A stretch of 64,000 nt of DNA, taken from NCBI GenBank assembly GCA_902728285.1, contig CACVBU010000807.1:124001-188000 (forward strand), given 5' to 3'. Positions 1-14,639 of the stretch are shown here, in pieces. Below the pieces are notes generated by a model. It was not told the origin of the DNA. It did no database searches and saw only the letters and a program-made list of their open reading frames with translations. Each line of letters begins with the position of its first letter. Within the stretch, counting starts at the first letter, position 1. The DNA comes from Clytia hemisphaerica (taxonomy: Eukaryota > Cnidaria > Hydrozoa > Leptothecata > Clytiidae). The position numbers and the translations under genes are program-made.

Positions 1-62
1 TGAATCGGTTCGACCTAGAAAATGATGAATAGTAATCATTTAAAACCAGACATTCACGGGAA

Positions 63-1262
63 ATGAATCACAAGATTAATCAACAAATTAGTATTTTGAA
101 ATTCAAAAAAAAGACAAACAGCATGCAGCATAAAGGCCCAGCAACCTTTCAAAAAAATGGTGGAAACTCAAAGAAGCATCGAAATTCGCTAAATATGAAC
201 AAAAATCGCGATAAAAACACCCAAGACCCACCAATTGAAGCAACAAACACAACTGCAACATGCACCCTTGTTACGTGTATTGATGATGAAGATCAAAATC
301 GACCCAAATGCCGTAGCTGCCAACGTATGGTACATTACGAATGCACACAATTGCCACTTTACCAACTGCAAATATTCGCTAACACGTACAATAATCAATA
401 TGTATGTCACAATTGTGTGCGAATAACGAGATCCTTAAGAAGTAAAATCGGAGAAAACAAGTACCATATGATGCAAGAGCAGATTGCTAAAAAAGACGAC
501 GAAATCAAAAAACTCAAAAAACAACTGACCAAAAACCGAGAAGTCATCAACAACGACATCGAAACAATGCTAACACAAAAGATGAGCGACCTAGAAGCCA
601 AAACAAGGAAAATGATAAAAGAAGAGATACAACAGACAAAAGATTTTATGAAAGAGTCATCCCGTAAAACCTGCGCTGATATAACCAAAGCACACAAGGA
701 AAATCTTAAATCTGTTGTTGCGGAACAAAAAGAAGAGGAGAGGAGAGAAAAACGAGACATCGAATCAAGAAGAAAAAACATCATAATTCATGGACTCTGT
801 GAACAAGCTGAAGACACGAAAGAAGAAGATCAAGAAGAGGACAAAAAGGAAATTGAGGATCTGCTCAAAGATATCGGCATCCGCGACATCAAACCAACGC
901 ATCAACATCGTATTGGGTTCGAACATGAAAAATCGAAGAAAAATCGTCCGATAAAGGTGACCTTGCAAAGTGAAGAAGAAAAAGAAAGAATCATGAGCAA
1001 CCTTAAAGCCTTAAAAAAGTTTGGATATCATCTAAGCATCACTGATGATTTCACCATCAATGAAAGAAGAAAAATCAAAGAGATGTGCGAAAAAGCTAAA
1101 AAATGGAACTCCGAATGTGATTGTGATTTCATTTGGCGTGTGAGAGGAAGTCCCAGAACAGATAACCTTCACTTGATAAAAACAAACAAAAACTTTGCCA
1201 ACCAAAAGCTGTCAATATCTAGCCTCAGTAGCAGCGACGATGAGCTGCCAACAAAACATTAG
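63..1262 (+). CDS. ORF1 protein of a non-LTR retrotransposon
   Basis: A 399-aa uninterrupted reading frame. Residues about 60-120 form a PHD-like zinc-binding segment (paired Cys, 'MVHYEC', then 'YVCHNC'). Residues about 130-240 are a long charged coiled coil. The C-terminal third starts at 'RRKNIIIHGL' and has the RNA-binding plus C-terminal domain layout of L1/CR1-type ORF1 proteins, which coat retrotransposon RNA. No endonuclease or reverse transcriptase follows; after the stop there is only a short 3' UTR and a TTAC tail, so this copy looks like an ORF1-only, non-autonomous element. It lies in a huntingtin intron, antisense to that gene. The upstream Met at 63 was chosen because it opens the frame; Met 21 is an alternative. 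The family call is firm, the exact clade is not. Confidence 0.85.
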   Translation: MNHKINQQISILKFKKKTNSMQHKGPATFQKNGGNSKKHRNSLNMNKNRDKNTQDPPIEATNTTATCTLVTCIDDEDQNRPKCRSCQRMVHYECTQLPLYQLQIFANTYNNQYVCHNCVRITRSLRSKIGENKYHMMQEQIAKKDDEIKKLKKQLTKNREVINNDIETMLTQKMSDLEAKTRKMIKEEIQQTKDFMKESSRKTCADITKAHKENLKSVVAEQKEEERREKRDIESRRKNIIIHGLCEQAEDTKEEDQEEDKKEIEDLLKDIGIRDIKPTHQHRIGFEHEKSKKNRPIKVTLQSEEEKERIMSNLKALKKFGYHLSITDDFTINERRKIKEMCEKAKKWNSECDCDFIWRVRGSPRTDNLHLIKTNKNFANQKLSISSLSSSDDELPTKH

Positions 1263-1366
1263 TCTTTTTTAATTGTAAAGTAGCGTTGACTTTTATTAGC
1301 CTTTGTTGCTACCTTTTCGTCAACATGAAAAATAAACTATTACTTACTACTTACTTACTTACTTAC
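1263..1366 (+). repeat. 3' UTR and (TTAC)n tail of the ORF1 element
   Basis: About 75 bases of UTR follow the stop. An AATAAA-containing stretch at 1330-1337 then leads into a TTAC microsatellite at about 1340-1366. The same tail, on the other strand, ends the CR1/L2-like element at 5874-5899, so the two elements probably use the same 3'-end recognition. Confidence 0.7.
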
Positions 1367-1509
1367 ATAGCTATGATTATCTATACTGCACGTTATAAGG
1401 CATTGATTCTACGAAAATGAAGTTGAATTGACAAAGCACTGTTTCCTCAAAAACAGCAACACGCTAATGAAAGAATCAAATGCTAAGTCAAACGAAATTT
1501 CAATATTAC

Positions 1510-5737
<4,228 letters not shown>

Positions 5738-6140
5738 TTTGATAAATTAAAACAACAAGACTGTCATTTTTTATCCACCTTTATAAGACTCTAATAAAAA
5801 TAAAAAAAATTTTAAGGCACTTTGAATTATCCTTTCTACAAAAAAACAACACCAAAAGTTAAATTAGGTTTGGTAAGTAAGTAAGTAAGTAAGTAAGTAT
5901 TTATTTACCATTTAACACTACAGAAAAGATACAAGTGATGATATGCACAAAAAATATATGGAAGGAGACCGCCTTATAGTCTAGCTAATCAAAAAGATGC
6001 GGCCACCTAAGTACAGATTGCGTTTATAACACATTGTAAATTAGTTAAAAATGTTTATATATTTTTAAGAATTTTGTTATGTAATGAAAAATAAATTTAA
6101 AAAAAGTTTGCTAACCTTTCTTGGTAGGGGAGGGGTGTGC

Positions 6141-7374
6141 TCAGTATCTCCCAAGACAGTGAGTAAGGGCGAGAGATTTAACAAAACTGAAATCAGATGA
6201 GCTCAGGGTAATATTTGGATAAGATCGCTGCATGCTGTTCCAATGTGTTATGCAAAACTTAGAGAAAGATTTGTTCCCAAAGGTAATGGTGTTGTAGGAG
6301 GGAACAAAAAGTAGTTTCAAACATGCTCCTCTGGTATCTTGAGTGTTTTCGTCTTCAGCATCGAGCTGAATAAAGTTAAAAAACTCCAGAAGATCAAAGG
6401 GTAATTTGTTATTTAGGAATCTGTGGACAAAAGATATATTAAGGCATTTGACAAGGTCAAAAATCTTGAGAATTTTGAGATCAGAAAAGAGTGGAGAAGA
6501 AGGGCATCGAGAGTTGTTAAAAGTAATAAGACGTAAGGCTTTCTTTTGAAGGATAAATATAGGCTTGGAGGTGGTATTGTCAGTAAGACCCCAGAGTTGG
6601 CAACCATACTGAAGATGAGAATGAAAAAGAGCATAATAAATGTTAACTAAGGTTTTTGTTGAAACATAGTGCCTGAGCTTAGATATAATACCATTTGCTC
6701 TGGCAAGTTTAGCTGATAAAGATGTAGTGTGGGCTTTCCAGTTGAGGTGCATGTCAATCAAAACGCCAAGATATTTGATATTTAAACTTTGAAAAATTTT
6801 CTTACCTCCAATTTTAAGAAAAGGAACAAAAGGAAGAATTTTTCGACAGTGTCTGAAAATTAAAAATTCAGTTTTTCCAGCGTTAAGGGATATTTTATTG
6901 GCTTTGAGCCAAGTTTGGAGGGATCTTAGGTCACGATTGACTCTGTTGCAAAGGGAAAGAAGATCATCATTAAAATGTAAAATATGGGTATCATCGGCGA
7001 AATGAAAAGTTTCACTTGAAAAGATTGCATTGTGAAGATCATTAATATAGATTAAAAATAAGAGAGGTCCTAGAACAGAGCCTTGTGGAACACCATGAGG
7101 GATTATTTTAATAGAAGATTTATTGGATGAAATAGAGACAAACTGGGATCTGTTAGATAAATATGATCTGAACCAGTCATTAGCCTTTCCTCTAACCCCA
7201 TAGTGGTCCAGTTTTGAAATTAGAATAGAATGATCAACAGTGTCAAAAGCCTTTTGCAAATCAACAAAAACACCACACACAAAGTTACCATCATCAAGAG
7301 ATTTCCGAATACGTTCAACAATATTAAGTAAGGTATGGATGGTTGAGTGAGATCTACGAAAACCAAACTGGCGC
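6141..7374 (-). pseudogene. Reverse transcriptase, C-terminal two thirds
   Basis: The frame runs from the insertion junction at 7374 to the stop at 6141. It contains the RT palm motifs 'VDLQKAFDTVDH', 'GVPQGSVLGPLLFLIYIND' and the catalytic 'FADDTH', then the thumb-like region with 'KYLGVLIDMHLNWKAH'. Upstream of the annotated Met the frame continues through 'QFGFRRSHSTIH', a conserved RT block, up to the insertion point, so the visible Met at 7280 is internal. The domain copies element RNA at the nicked target. Family membership is clear. The product cannot be made because a 3.2-kb element splits the gene. Confidence 0.85.
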
Positions 7375-7615
7375 GGCCTAATTTAACTTGAGTCCCGCTC
7401 GGGACTGTCCCGAACTAGAACGACGTAGTTAGGAAGTCGAAATCGATGAAAAAAAAAATTGATCGATGGTTTGATTTATACTATTATATAGTAAACGAGG
7501 ACTAAAAGTTTCTCGTTACTATATATACTTTTAATTGAGTCGCGATTTTGCGTACGAAATGTTTGGATTCGGGACTAAATTAAAATTCCCGATTTGGCCT
7601 ATGAAATGGTTGAAT

Positions 7616-9215
7616 TCGGGACTCAAGTAAAAGTATATATAGTAACGAGAAACTTTTAGTCCCGATTTACCTTACGAACATATTGGATTCGGGACTCAAG
7701 TAAAAGTATATATAATACATATTTAATATCTGAGTCACTGAAAAGATGGATATTGCGGCTTGAATTTGAAAATCAGGGAAGTGTGGGGCAGATCTTTATT
7801 TATACGGGCTAATTATAGCTTGTCTTGAAAATGTAAATTTCGGGACGGTCTCGAATCTGTCTATATAAAGGTTTGATACGGGACGGTCCCGAATTGGTCT
7901 ACGAAAAGGTTGAATTCGGGACTCAAGTAAAAGTATATATAGTAACGAGAAACTTTTAGTCCCGATTTACCTTACGAACATATTGGATTCGGGACTCAAG
8001 TAAAAGTATATATAATACATATTTAATATCTGAGTCACTGAAAAGATGGATATGGCGGCTTGAATTTGAAAATCAGGGAAGTGTGGGGCAGATCTTTATT
8101 TATACGGGCTAATTATAGCTTGTCTTGAAAATGTAAATTTCGGGACGGTCTCGAATCTGTCTATATAAAGGTTTGATACGGGACGGTCCCGAATTGGTCT
8201 ACGAAAAGGTTGAATTCGGGACTCAAGTAAAAGTATATATAGTAACGAGAAACTTTTAGTCCCGATTTACCTTACGAACATATTGAATTCGGGACTCAAG
8301 TAAAAGTATATATAATACATATTTAATATCTGAGTCACTGAAAAGATGGATATGGCGGCTTGAATTTGAAAATCAGGGAAGTGTGGGGCAGATCTTTATT
8401 TATACGGGCTAATTATAGCTTGTTTTGAAAATGTAAGTTTCGGGACGGTCCCGAATCTGTCTATATAAAGGTTTGATTCGGGACGGTCCCGAATTGGTCT
8501 ACGAAAAGGTTGAATTCGGGACTCAAGTAAAAGTATATATAGTAACGAGAAACTTTTAGTCCCGATTTACGTTACGAACATATTGAATTCGGGACTCAAG
8601 TAAAAGTATATATAATACATATTTAATATCTGAGTCACTGAAAAGATGGATATGGCGGCTTGAATTTGAAAATCAGGGAAGTGTGGGGCAGATCTTTATT
8701 TATACGGGCTAATTATAGCTTGTCTTGAAAATGTAAATTGCGGGACGGTCCCGAATCTGTCTATACTATATAAAGGTTTGATTCGGGACGGTCCCGAATT
8801 GGTCTACGAAAAGGTTGAATTCGGGACTCAAGTAAAAGTATATATAGTATCGAGAAACTTTTAGTCCCAATTTACCTTACGAACATATTGAATTCGGGAC
8901 TCAAGTAAAAGTATATATATAATACATATTTAATATCTGACTCACTGAAAAGATGGATATGGCGGCTTGAATTTGAAAATCAGGGAAGTGTGGGGCAGAT
9001 CTTTATTTATACGGGCTAATTATAGCTTGTCTTGAAAATGTAAATTTCGGGACGTTCCCGAATCTGTCTTTATAAAGGTTTGATTCGGGACGGTCCCGAA
9101 TTGGTCTACGAAAAGGTTGAATTCGGGACTCAAGTAAAAGTATATATAGCAACGAGAAACTTTTAGTCCCGATTTACCTTACGAACATATTGGATTCGGG
9201 ACTCAAGTAAAAGTA
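7616..9215. repeat. Tandem array, about 300-bp unit, just over five copies
   Basis: Units start near 7616, 7916, 8216, 8516, 8822 and 9120, each with 'GAATTCGGGACTCAAGTAAA', a TATATA-rich block and the palindrome CGGGACGGTCCCG. Copies differ by only a few bases. There are no reading frames. Confidence 0.9.
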
Positions 9216-9284
9216 TATAAGGCAACGAGAAATTTTTAGTCCCGATTTTCCTTATTTCAAAATTTCTAAAGAAGGCGAAAATAT

Positions 9285-10143
9285 TAGAACAAAAAATCCA
9301 AACAATGTATTCCGCCTTTTATAAAAAAATTCCCTTTCGAATGTTTCTAAAGAAGGCGTAATACATTACTATGGACTTACTGCCCTAACATAGTATTCCG
9401 CCTTCTTTAAAAAAATTCCCTTTCGAATGTTTCTAAAGAAGGCGGAATACACTACTTTGGACTTACTGCACTAACATAGTATTCCGCCTTCTTTAAAAAA
9501 ATACGTTTTCAAGTGTTTCTAAGGAAGGCGGTATACACTACTTTGGACTTACAGCAGTAACATAGTATTCCGCCTTCTTTAAAAAAATACGTTTTCAAGT
9601 GTTTCTAAAGAAGGCGGAATACACTACTTTGGACTTACTGCCCTAACATAGTATTCCGCCTTCTTTAAAAAAATTCCCTTTCGAATGTTTCTAAAGAAGG
9701 CGGAATACACTACTATGGACTTACTGCCCTAACATAGTATTCCACCTTCTATAGAAATATACGTTTTCGAGTGTTTCTAAAGAAGGCGGAATATACTACT
9801 ATAGACTTACTGCCCGAACATAGTATTCTGCCTTTTTTAAAAATATACGTTTTCGAGTGTTTCTAAAGAAGGCGGAATACACTACTTTGGAATTACTGCA
9901 CTAACATAGTATTCCGCCTTCTTTAAAAATATACGTTTTCGAGTGTTTCTAAAGAAGGCGGAATACACTACTTTGGAATTACTGCACTAACATAGTATTC
10001 CGCCTTCTTTAAAAATATACGTTTTCGAGTGTTTCTAAAGAAGGCGGAATATACTAATATGGACTTACTGCCCTTACATAGTATTCCGCCTTCTTTAAAA
10101 AAATACGTTTTCGAGTGTTTCTAAAGAAGGGGGAATACACTAC
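9285..10143. repeat. Tandem array, about 86-bp unit, each unit a hairpin
   Basis: About ten copies. Each pairs ATTCCGCCTTCTTTA with its complement TAAAGAAGGCGGAAT about 25 bases away, so every unit can fold back on itself. It follows the 300-bp array directly inside the same element. Confidence 0.85.
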
Positions 10144-10591
10144 TCGGGACGGTCCCGATTTTAATAACAAAAAGGTTGAATTCGGGACTGTCCCGAACGT
10201 GTTAAATATGTGGCTAGATTCGGGACTGAATTAATATGGGTAGTGGAAAATTTTCGAAAAATTAATTAGCAGGGGGGGGGGACGGCCATTAGGTACCCGA
10301 GAGTATTACAAACACGGACAATCATTTCCAAATATTTAAATCGGTATGGTACTTTTCCGGGCGTGTTACAATGACGTTGAAATCGGGTTCCGGCAAATTA
10401 GAATGGACTTATTTTAAACGCATAATGACGAGGGATCCCTAATGACGAAGAGAAGAGGAAGAGAATCGATTCCAAAGAAAACCCAAAAAGGTAAAGACAT
10501 AAATTTATGGTTAAGTACAAAATCGACGAAAATCCTTTGTCTGAAAAGTCGAATCCCACTCGGGACTCAACTCCAATTATTAAACTGGCGC

Positions 10592-11203
10592 TCAAAAAAT
10601 ACTCGATGAGAATCTAAGAAAGTAATAAGACGTACGAGAGTACATAAGTTTCTCAAGAATTTTCTCTATGTTGGAAAGAAGAGATATAGGGCGATAATTG
10701 GATATTTCAAGTGGAGAGCCTTTGTTTTTGAAAACGGGAATAACTTTCGAGAGTTTAAGCATTGAGGGAAAACAACCAGATTCAAATGAAAGGTTAAAAA
10801 GAAAAGAAAGGGGTCCAGAGAGGTCAAACTTTAGAAGACGAAGAATTTTTGGGGAAATGCTATAAGGGCCAGATGATTTGTTAAAGGATAAAGAATTAAT
10901 TGTTAGTAAAACTTCAGCAGGGTTAACACGATCAAGAAAAATAGAGTTCCTAATGCGATTTTTGAGATAGTGAGAGAAGTGACGATTGGTTGGACCAATT
11001 TTGGAACGGACAGTATCTGCAATAGAAGTAAAAAAGTCATTGAAGCCATTGGCAACAACGTTTGGGTCAGAGTTGAGATGGCCATTGACACGAACAGATG
11101 AAGGAGAAGATTTGGAATCAGATCCAATGATATCTCTGATCCCTTCCCAGACTTTCAAAATATTTGTAGCATGAACGGAGAAAAAATTGGAATAATAATT
11201 ATT
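10592..11203 (-). pseudogene. Reverse transcriptase, N-terminal part
   Basis: The minus-strand frame has 'LKVWEGIRDIIG' linker sequence, then RT block 'VIPVFKNKGSPLEISNYRP' with 'ISLLSNIEKILEKLMYSR'. It joins the 6141-7374 piece across the satellite insertion, though a one-base frameshift lies just before the junction: the next frame reads 'FLDSHRVFFERQFGF'. Upstream it meets the MITE at 11210. Confidence 0.8.
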
Positions 11204-11209
11204 CTTACT

Positions 11210-11531
11210 ACACCCCTGTCTCAGTGCCCCGGTGGCATGATTTCAGTACATGATTTTTTTCAGTACATGGTTTCAGTACATGATTTTTTCCTACGTCACT
11301 CCAGTAATCAAATTTTTATTGCACTCATTTGTGAATTGAGATATAAATTGAATAAAGACAGCGACAATAAAAAACAGTTCTTGAATTCCCAAGCCATTTA
11401 GGATGATTACAAATGAGTGCAATAAAAATTTGATTACTGCAGTGACGTAGGAAAAAATCATGTACTGAAACCATGTACTGAAAAAAATCATGTACTGAAA
11501 TCATGCCACCGGGGCACTGAGACAGGGGTGT
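11210..11531. mobile_element. 322-bp MITE with long inverted arms and 6-bp TSD
   Basis: It starts ACACCCCTGTCTCAGTGCC and ends with the complement; the arms are about 125 bases and nearly perfect. Both flanks are CTTACT (11204-11209 and 11532-11537). The insertion lies between the endonuclease and RT domains of the host retroelement and is in frame with it on both sides if the MITE and one duplication copy are ignored. The superfamily is not assigned. Confidence 0.9.
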
Positions 11532-11537
11532 CTTACT

Positions 11538-12654
11538 CTTACGTGTAAGAGTAACTATGAGATTTTTGTATGTTTTATATCTTTGATAGTAAAAAGATTT
11601 CATAATAGGGTCCTTGGTTTGAATATATTTTCTAGAATAAAATTGACGTTGTGAGATTGATTTAATAATTCCGGGGGTGATCCATGGTTTAGCCCGAGTT
11701 TTTTGTTGGCGTTTGGTCACAACAACAGTTGGGACATGTTGATCAATAAGGTCTTGGATAAGATCATAAAAAGTTTTGAAAGCTTGATCAACATCTGTTA
11801 TTCGATATAATTTATTTACCCAATCAATATTAAGAAAATCAAAAATAAAATCTTGTTGTTTAAAGTTTTTCCAGTCCTTTCGGAAGATTTTTTCATTCTT
11901 TGGTTTTACAGAGGGACCACAGACAAGATGAAATTGAGAAAGATGATCAGAGATAGAATAAAGCAAATTTCCTGAAAAGGTACGCTTTTCAGAAATTGAA
12001 GAAAAAATATTGTCAATAAGTGTCATGGAGTGGTCAGTAATTCGAGTCGGAAGAAAAATATTAGGTATAAGAAAGTGTGATCCAAGGTTGTTCAAGTAAG
12101 ATAAGATATTGGGATCAGAAGAAGTGTTCAAAAGATTAATGTTGAAATCACCTAGCAAAAGAATTTGTTTATTTTCTTTGTTGATTTTATTCAAAAGTGG
12201 TTCAAGAAGTTTATTGAATTCATCAAGCGAAAAAAGAGGGTGTTTATAGATGGATCCAACAATAATATTAGTAGAGTTTGGATGCTGGATTTCTGCAAAA
12301 GTAGATTCAAGAGTCAAGATCTTTGCGGGGTTCAAAAGAGAAATTTTTCGAAATGTATAACATAGTGCCACCAACAGAAGCCTCTGTAGGCGTGTTAATT
12401 GGTTCCTGAAAATTTTCAAGATTGAAGTTGAAAGATGGTTTTTTCCCCTTCAAAATACGGGTTTCGGTGATCGCCATAACATCAAAATTAAAATTGATTT
12501 TAGAAATAAGAGTGGTTAGATCATCTATGTGTAGAGCTATTTGAAGCAATATTAAGGTGAAGAGAAGAAAAAGAGAAGGGCCCTCTTTCACGGGCAAGTT
12601 TTTGGAAGTCAGGAGTTTTGTAGTACTTACAGTCAGCAGCCATGAGATTATCAA
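11538..12654 (-). pseudogene. Apurinic-type endonuclease domain of the non-LTR element
   Basis: Two overlapping minus-strand frames make one domain. The first (12654-12307) has 'FDVMAITETR' and 'GGTMLYISKNFSF'. The second (about 12350-11538) has 'IIVGSIYKHP', 'LLLGDFNINLL', 'TRITDHSMTLIDNIF' and the catalytic 'SDHL'. These are the E, N, D and DH signature positions of exonuclease-endonuclease-phosphatase folds that nick target DNA. The break between frames near 12.35-12.4 kb is a frameshift, so this copy is dead. Confidence 0.8.
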
Positions 12655-12850
12655 GGTCCAGACAGTTGTTTTGGCAGTGGTCAGAAATTAGGTGAAGATT
12701 ACGAGCAACATCAATAAGTTTAGGGTTTAGGGCACCAGAGAGGGAAGGTTGGGACTTGAGATTAAAGGGAAGAGCCCCAAGGAGACATTTGGGGCAGTAC
12801 CAGTCGTTAGGACTGGTAGATAAAAATTGAAATTCAGCAAGAGTTAAGCC
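12655..12850 (-). pseudogene. N-terminal cysteine-rich remnant of the same element
   Basis: On the minus strand the frame 'LAEFQFLSTSPNDWYCPKC' followed by 'ALPFN' looks like the tail of a PHD-type finger, as found upstream of the endonuclease in CR1/L2-type proteins. A 'CQNNCLDLDNLMAADCKYY' stretch follows. The similarity ends near 12850, which I take as the 5' truncation point. Confidence 0.5.
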
Positions 12851-12860
12851 TGAGCATTTT

Positions 12861-13620
12861 CAGTTACATCAAAATGCCTCGAAAATGTCAATATGAAAAT
12901 TGCGTAATCAGAGAACGTATGTCTCGCTCATTATAAAAAGGCCGAGACAAACTTTCAATAATTGGATTGTAACATCGAGTTAAGTCTCTTTTGTTAAGTC
13001 ACCAGGGGGTAAATAAAACAGACCTTGATACATTTATCGTTCGTTTCAACTTGACCATTTGTTTAAAACTCAGCCTCCTAAATATTTGGGGTAGGTAAAA
13101 TATGTACAAAGAAATTCATACTTTTCCAACCCGGCCAATCTTTAAAAAAAAAGCGAACAATAAAATGTAATTACCCTTTTCAAATAAACCTCTTCGGTGG
13201 CGAGCGTAGTCTACTCTGACGTAATTGTAAAATTTATGTAATGGGAGTTTGACATAGTAATGTAATGTTGTTTGGGGAATTATGAAGTTCTCTGGGATTT
13301 CGATTGCATTTATTCAGGTTGATTTTTTATGACTTCTAATGGTACTTTTTCTAACGAGTTTGATTACTCTGTTCTCACACTTATGTCTTTTTTTTTCGCG
13401 TCCTTTTCCGTGATTACTTTTAATTATATTTTTAAAGACAGGTAAGAAGGCATATTGATGTAACTGATTTTAGGTGAGTCCAAAGTTTGCAGGAGTCACA
13501 GAATATAGAGTTACCTTCTCTTCTTTGACTGTCTTAGAACATACTGAGCATGGGAATAGTGTAGACATAAAAGTAAACTTACTTAATCATGGTGGGTCTA
13601 AAACAAGACAAAAATAAAAT
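12861..13620. other. No gene seen
   Basis: AT-rich, with no reading frame of note. Around 12990-13060 the sequence has an AATAAA and could be the tail of a solo LTR, but I found no second copy. Confidence 0.4.
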
Positions 13621-13640
13621 AAAAACACCAGAGCAGAGCC

Positions 13641-14540
13641 AACAAGCAGGAAAGAGTTACATCGGATCACCCAAAGTACCTTCATGTTTTTATTTTATTT
13701 TCTTATCTCTGATCCTGTCTTTCTCTTTTCTGACTGTCTGAGTTTCTGAGACTTAGTTTCTCATTTCTGACTGAGTTTTCATACCTGTCAATCATTTGTC
13801 CATCAATTTCGGCCAACTTATTATTCGCACCGAGTGGGATTCGAACCATTGAGTTTCAAGCCGAAGGCTAGAGGTCAATCTCCAACCTTTCTCAGGCAAG
13901 AAAAATTGAAGCCTTAAAATATGCGCCGTATTTTTGATGACGGATTGAATCTAGCAATTCCTTTGTTTTCGAGTGATATATTTTTCGAAATTAAGCGGTA
14001 AATTTTAGTTTCAATCTGTCATTTGTGTGAAAACCAGGCGGGTCGCTCAAGGCCGCGCAACTTTGGTAGGATTTGTTGGCTTCAAATCCTACCAAGGAGA
14101 TTGACCTCTAGCCTTCGGCTTGAAACTCAATGATTCGAACCACCACCAAAGAAAGACCTTCAGATTCGGAAGCCAGCGCTCTATCCATTGAGCCATCGCC
14201 GCACAGCAAATTAACGCAATTCATAACATATTATACCGAACTGGCAAAAGACGGGGGTAATGTTATTATAATATGGGTAAAAGTACCACTTTTTTAACCT
14301 GACTGAAATTCGAGCCGTTACTAGCAACCCTGCGGGGCCCAAGGCGCCGAGTATGCACCCGGCACAGTGACAAGCCGTTACTAGCAACCCTGACCCTACC
14401 TAACTGTTAGTTAATCAATTCCAAACAACAAAACCCCCGGAAAGGTGACTATCAGCGATCCGTGGATAAAAAAATAAAAAAATGAAAAATAAAAAAATGA
14501 AGGTAACTTTGGGTGATCCGATATAACTCTCTCCCAACAA
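13641..14540. mobile_element. Palindromic element with two sets of inverted arms
   Basis: The outer arms are 13641-13700 and about 14483-14540 (shared 'ATCGGATCACCCAAAGT'). The inner arms are 13838-13883 and 14096-14141, a 46-base pair containing 'CTCTAGCCTTCGGCTTGAAA' and a box-B-like TTCGAACC. A small hairpin (GGTAGGATTT / AAATCCTACC) lies next to the inner right arm. It directly abuts the 8.5-kb fold-back element. Confidence 0.65.
14128..14206 (-). tRNA. tRNA-like sequence (pseudogene or SINE head)
   Basis: The minus strand has a box A (TGGCTCAATGG) and a box B (GGTTCGAATC) at tRNA spacing. The anticodon stem does not fold canonically (CTTC/GAAG with loop CGAATCT, no U33) and the acceptor stem does not pair, so I do not call a functional tRNA. 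Confidence 0.4.
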
Positions 14541-14639
14541 GCAAGATTTGTGTACAGCTAGGCTGCAATTTTGGGCTGATCGCCCGTGTAAGAAGCACAA
14601 CTGACGTCACGTACAGTAAGCCACGTGATCATGGATCTC

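Larger units (their letters stand above)
7375..10581. mobile_element. 3.2-kb non-autonomous DNA element made of two tandem arrays, 10-bp TSD
   Basis: The element interrupts the RT gene. The host sequence AAACTGGCGC is duplicated on either side (7365-7374 and 10582-10591). The ends are imperfect inverted repeats: the left end has TTGAGTCCCGCTCGGGA, and the reverse complement of the right end has TTGAGTCCCGAGTGGGA. The inside is almost wholly tandem arrays (300-bp and about 86-bp units). No transposase was seen. A 9-11-bp duplication with such ends is typical of Mutator-like elements, so a MULE-mobilised element is my inference. Confidence 0.8.
5874..12860 (-). mobile_element. CR1/L2-like non-LTR retrotransposon, 5' truncated, with two nested insertions
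   Basis: On the minus strand the order is a cysteine-rich remnant (12850-12660), apurinic-type endonuclease (12654-11538), reverse transcriptase in two pieces (11203-10592 and 7374-6141), a 3' UTR and a TTAC tail (5899-5874). Removing the insertions at 11210-11531 and 7375-10581 leaves about 3.45 kb, a usual length for a 5'-truncated EN-RT element. It lies just upstream of the HTT start codon and is in the same orientation. Frameshifts between the endonuclease pieces and near the 10.6-kb junction mark it as inactive. Confidence 0.85.
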
